Shown here piece by piece: positions 5,184 to 5,448 of a stretch of DNA of 5,448 nt. The translations under genes were made by a program, and so were the position numbers. The notes beneath the pieces are model-generated. The model ran no database searches. It was given only the letters and a program-made list of their open reading frames with translations, and was not told the origin of the DNA. The DNA lies in contig DAOUZV010000085.1 of the NCBI GenBank assembly GCA_030665485.1, positions 1 through 5,448 on the forward strand. The letters run 5' to 3'. Position 1 is the stretch's first letter. The number at the start of each line of letters is the position of its first letter. This DNA comes from Chloroflexota bacterium. Its GTDB lineage: Bacteria; Chloroflexota; Dehalococcoidia; JABGRK01.

Positions 5184-5448
5184 GTGCCAAGAGAAGGAAT
5201 CCTGGTCAAGAACCCCGTTACCAGACTAACTGAGGCGGAACTGGAGCTCATCCACGAGTCTTCCATGCGCATTCTGGATGATCCCGGCCTACTGTCCTAT
5301 AACAAACAGGCGGCCGAGATATTTAGAAACGCCGGTGCAACTGTCACCAATGTCGATGGCGGCGACCATCCCTGCTGGCATATCCGAATCCCAGAAAAGC
5401 TGGTTATGGATGCGGTCAAAAAAGCTCCGAGCACGGTCAAACTGGGCG
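5184..5448 (+). CDS. second MttB-superfamily methyltransferase, N-terminal part (3' end outside window)
   Basis: The frame starts at GTG and stays open to the right edge, giving 88 codons. The product shows the MttB-family N-terminal pattern: LTEAELELIHESSMRILDD (about residues 15-33), an Ala-rich helix ending in AAEIFRNAGATV, then IRIPEKLVMDAVKKAPSTVKLG. These align with residues 16-84 of the MttB-family protein at 2168, but the two are clearly different: this one has ILDDPGLLSYN where the first has IIEEIGFQVNS, plus a short DGGDHPCWH insertion before the IPEKLV segment. It is therefore a divergent paralog and not a recent duplicate. The catalytic barrel is not in the window, so activity and any amber codon cannot be judged. 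It lies 64 nt after the corrinoid gene with no clear terminator between, so it is probably in the same operon and may act on another substrate through the same corrinoid protein. Confidence 0.85.
   Translation, partial: MPREGILVKNPVTRLTEAELELIHESSMRILDDPGLLSYNKQAAEIFRNAGATVTNVDGGDHPCWHIRIPEKLVMDAVKKAPSTVKLG

Noticed and set aside
4460..5272. 270-codon open frame on the minus strand across the corrinoid gene
   Set aside because: It is antisense to a gene with clear B12-binding motifs and shows no recognisable domain; the corrinoid gene's codon bias explains its openness.

Overview
The window holds most of one plus-strand operon for corrinoid-dependent methyl transfer (1480 to beyond 5448). 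To its left lie two unrelated genes that converge on each other (2-373 plus, 509-973 minus). The source looks like an anaerobic bacterium that uses C1 and quaternary-amine metabolism. Non-pyrrolysine MttB paralogs arranged next to a pterin-type methyltransferase and a small corrinoid protein are typical of acetogens, sulfate reducers and many uncultured Chloroflexota (Dehalococcoidia-type) genomes. I lean towards the last group from the general look of the proteins, but the window has no marker gene, so the assignment is only a leaning.

Region by region: (1) 2-373 is the C-terminal part of a c-type cytochrome with one CxxCH haem site, cut off by the left edge. (2) 385-426 is a 12-bp stem-loop between the convergent genes, probably a shared terminator. 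(3) 509-973, minus strand, is a small SRPBCC/START-like protein; a GTG start fits best. (4) 974-1479 is a 506-bp gap with no recognisable gene. It holds a candidate promoter for the minus-strand gene, an orphan Shine-Dalgarno sequence and a weak A/T-flanked hairpin. (5) 1480-2160 encodes a stand-alone protein resembling the AdoMet-binding activation domain of cobalamin-dependent methionine synthase. (6) 2168-3613 encodes a full-length MttB-superfamily methyltransferase with no in-frame amber codon. (7) 3616-4425 encodes a methyltetrahydrofolate:corrinoid methyltransferase of the AcsE/MtgA pterin-binding type. (8) 4439-5119 encodes a corrinoid protein with the GDLHDIGKN cobalamin motif. (9) 5184-5448 is the N-terminus of a second, divergent MttB-family protein, cut by the right edge.

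How they probably work together (inference from families and gene order): an MttB-type enzyme moves a methyl group from a quaternary amine, glycine betaine or a relative, to Co(I) on the corrinoid protein. The pterin-binding enzyme passes it on to tetrahydrofolate, which can feed the Wood-Ljungdahl pathway. The first gene of the operon probably rescues corrinoid that has oxidised to Co(II), using an AdoMet-binding domain. Gene gaps are 2-64 nt and I saw no terminator between the genes, so one transcript is likely. The substrate cannot be read from the sequence.
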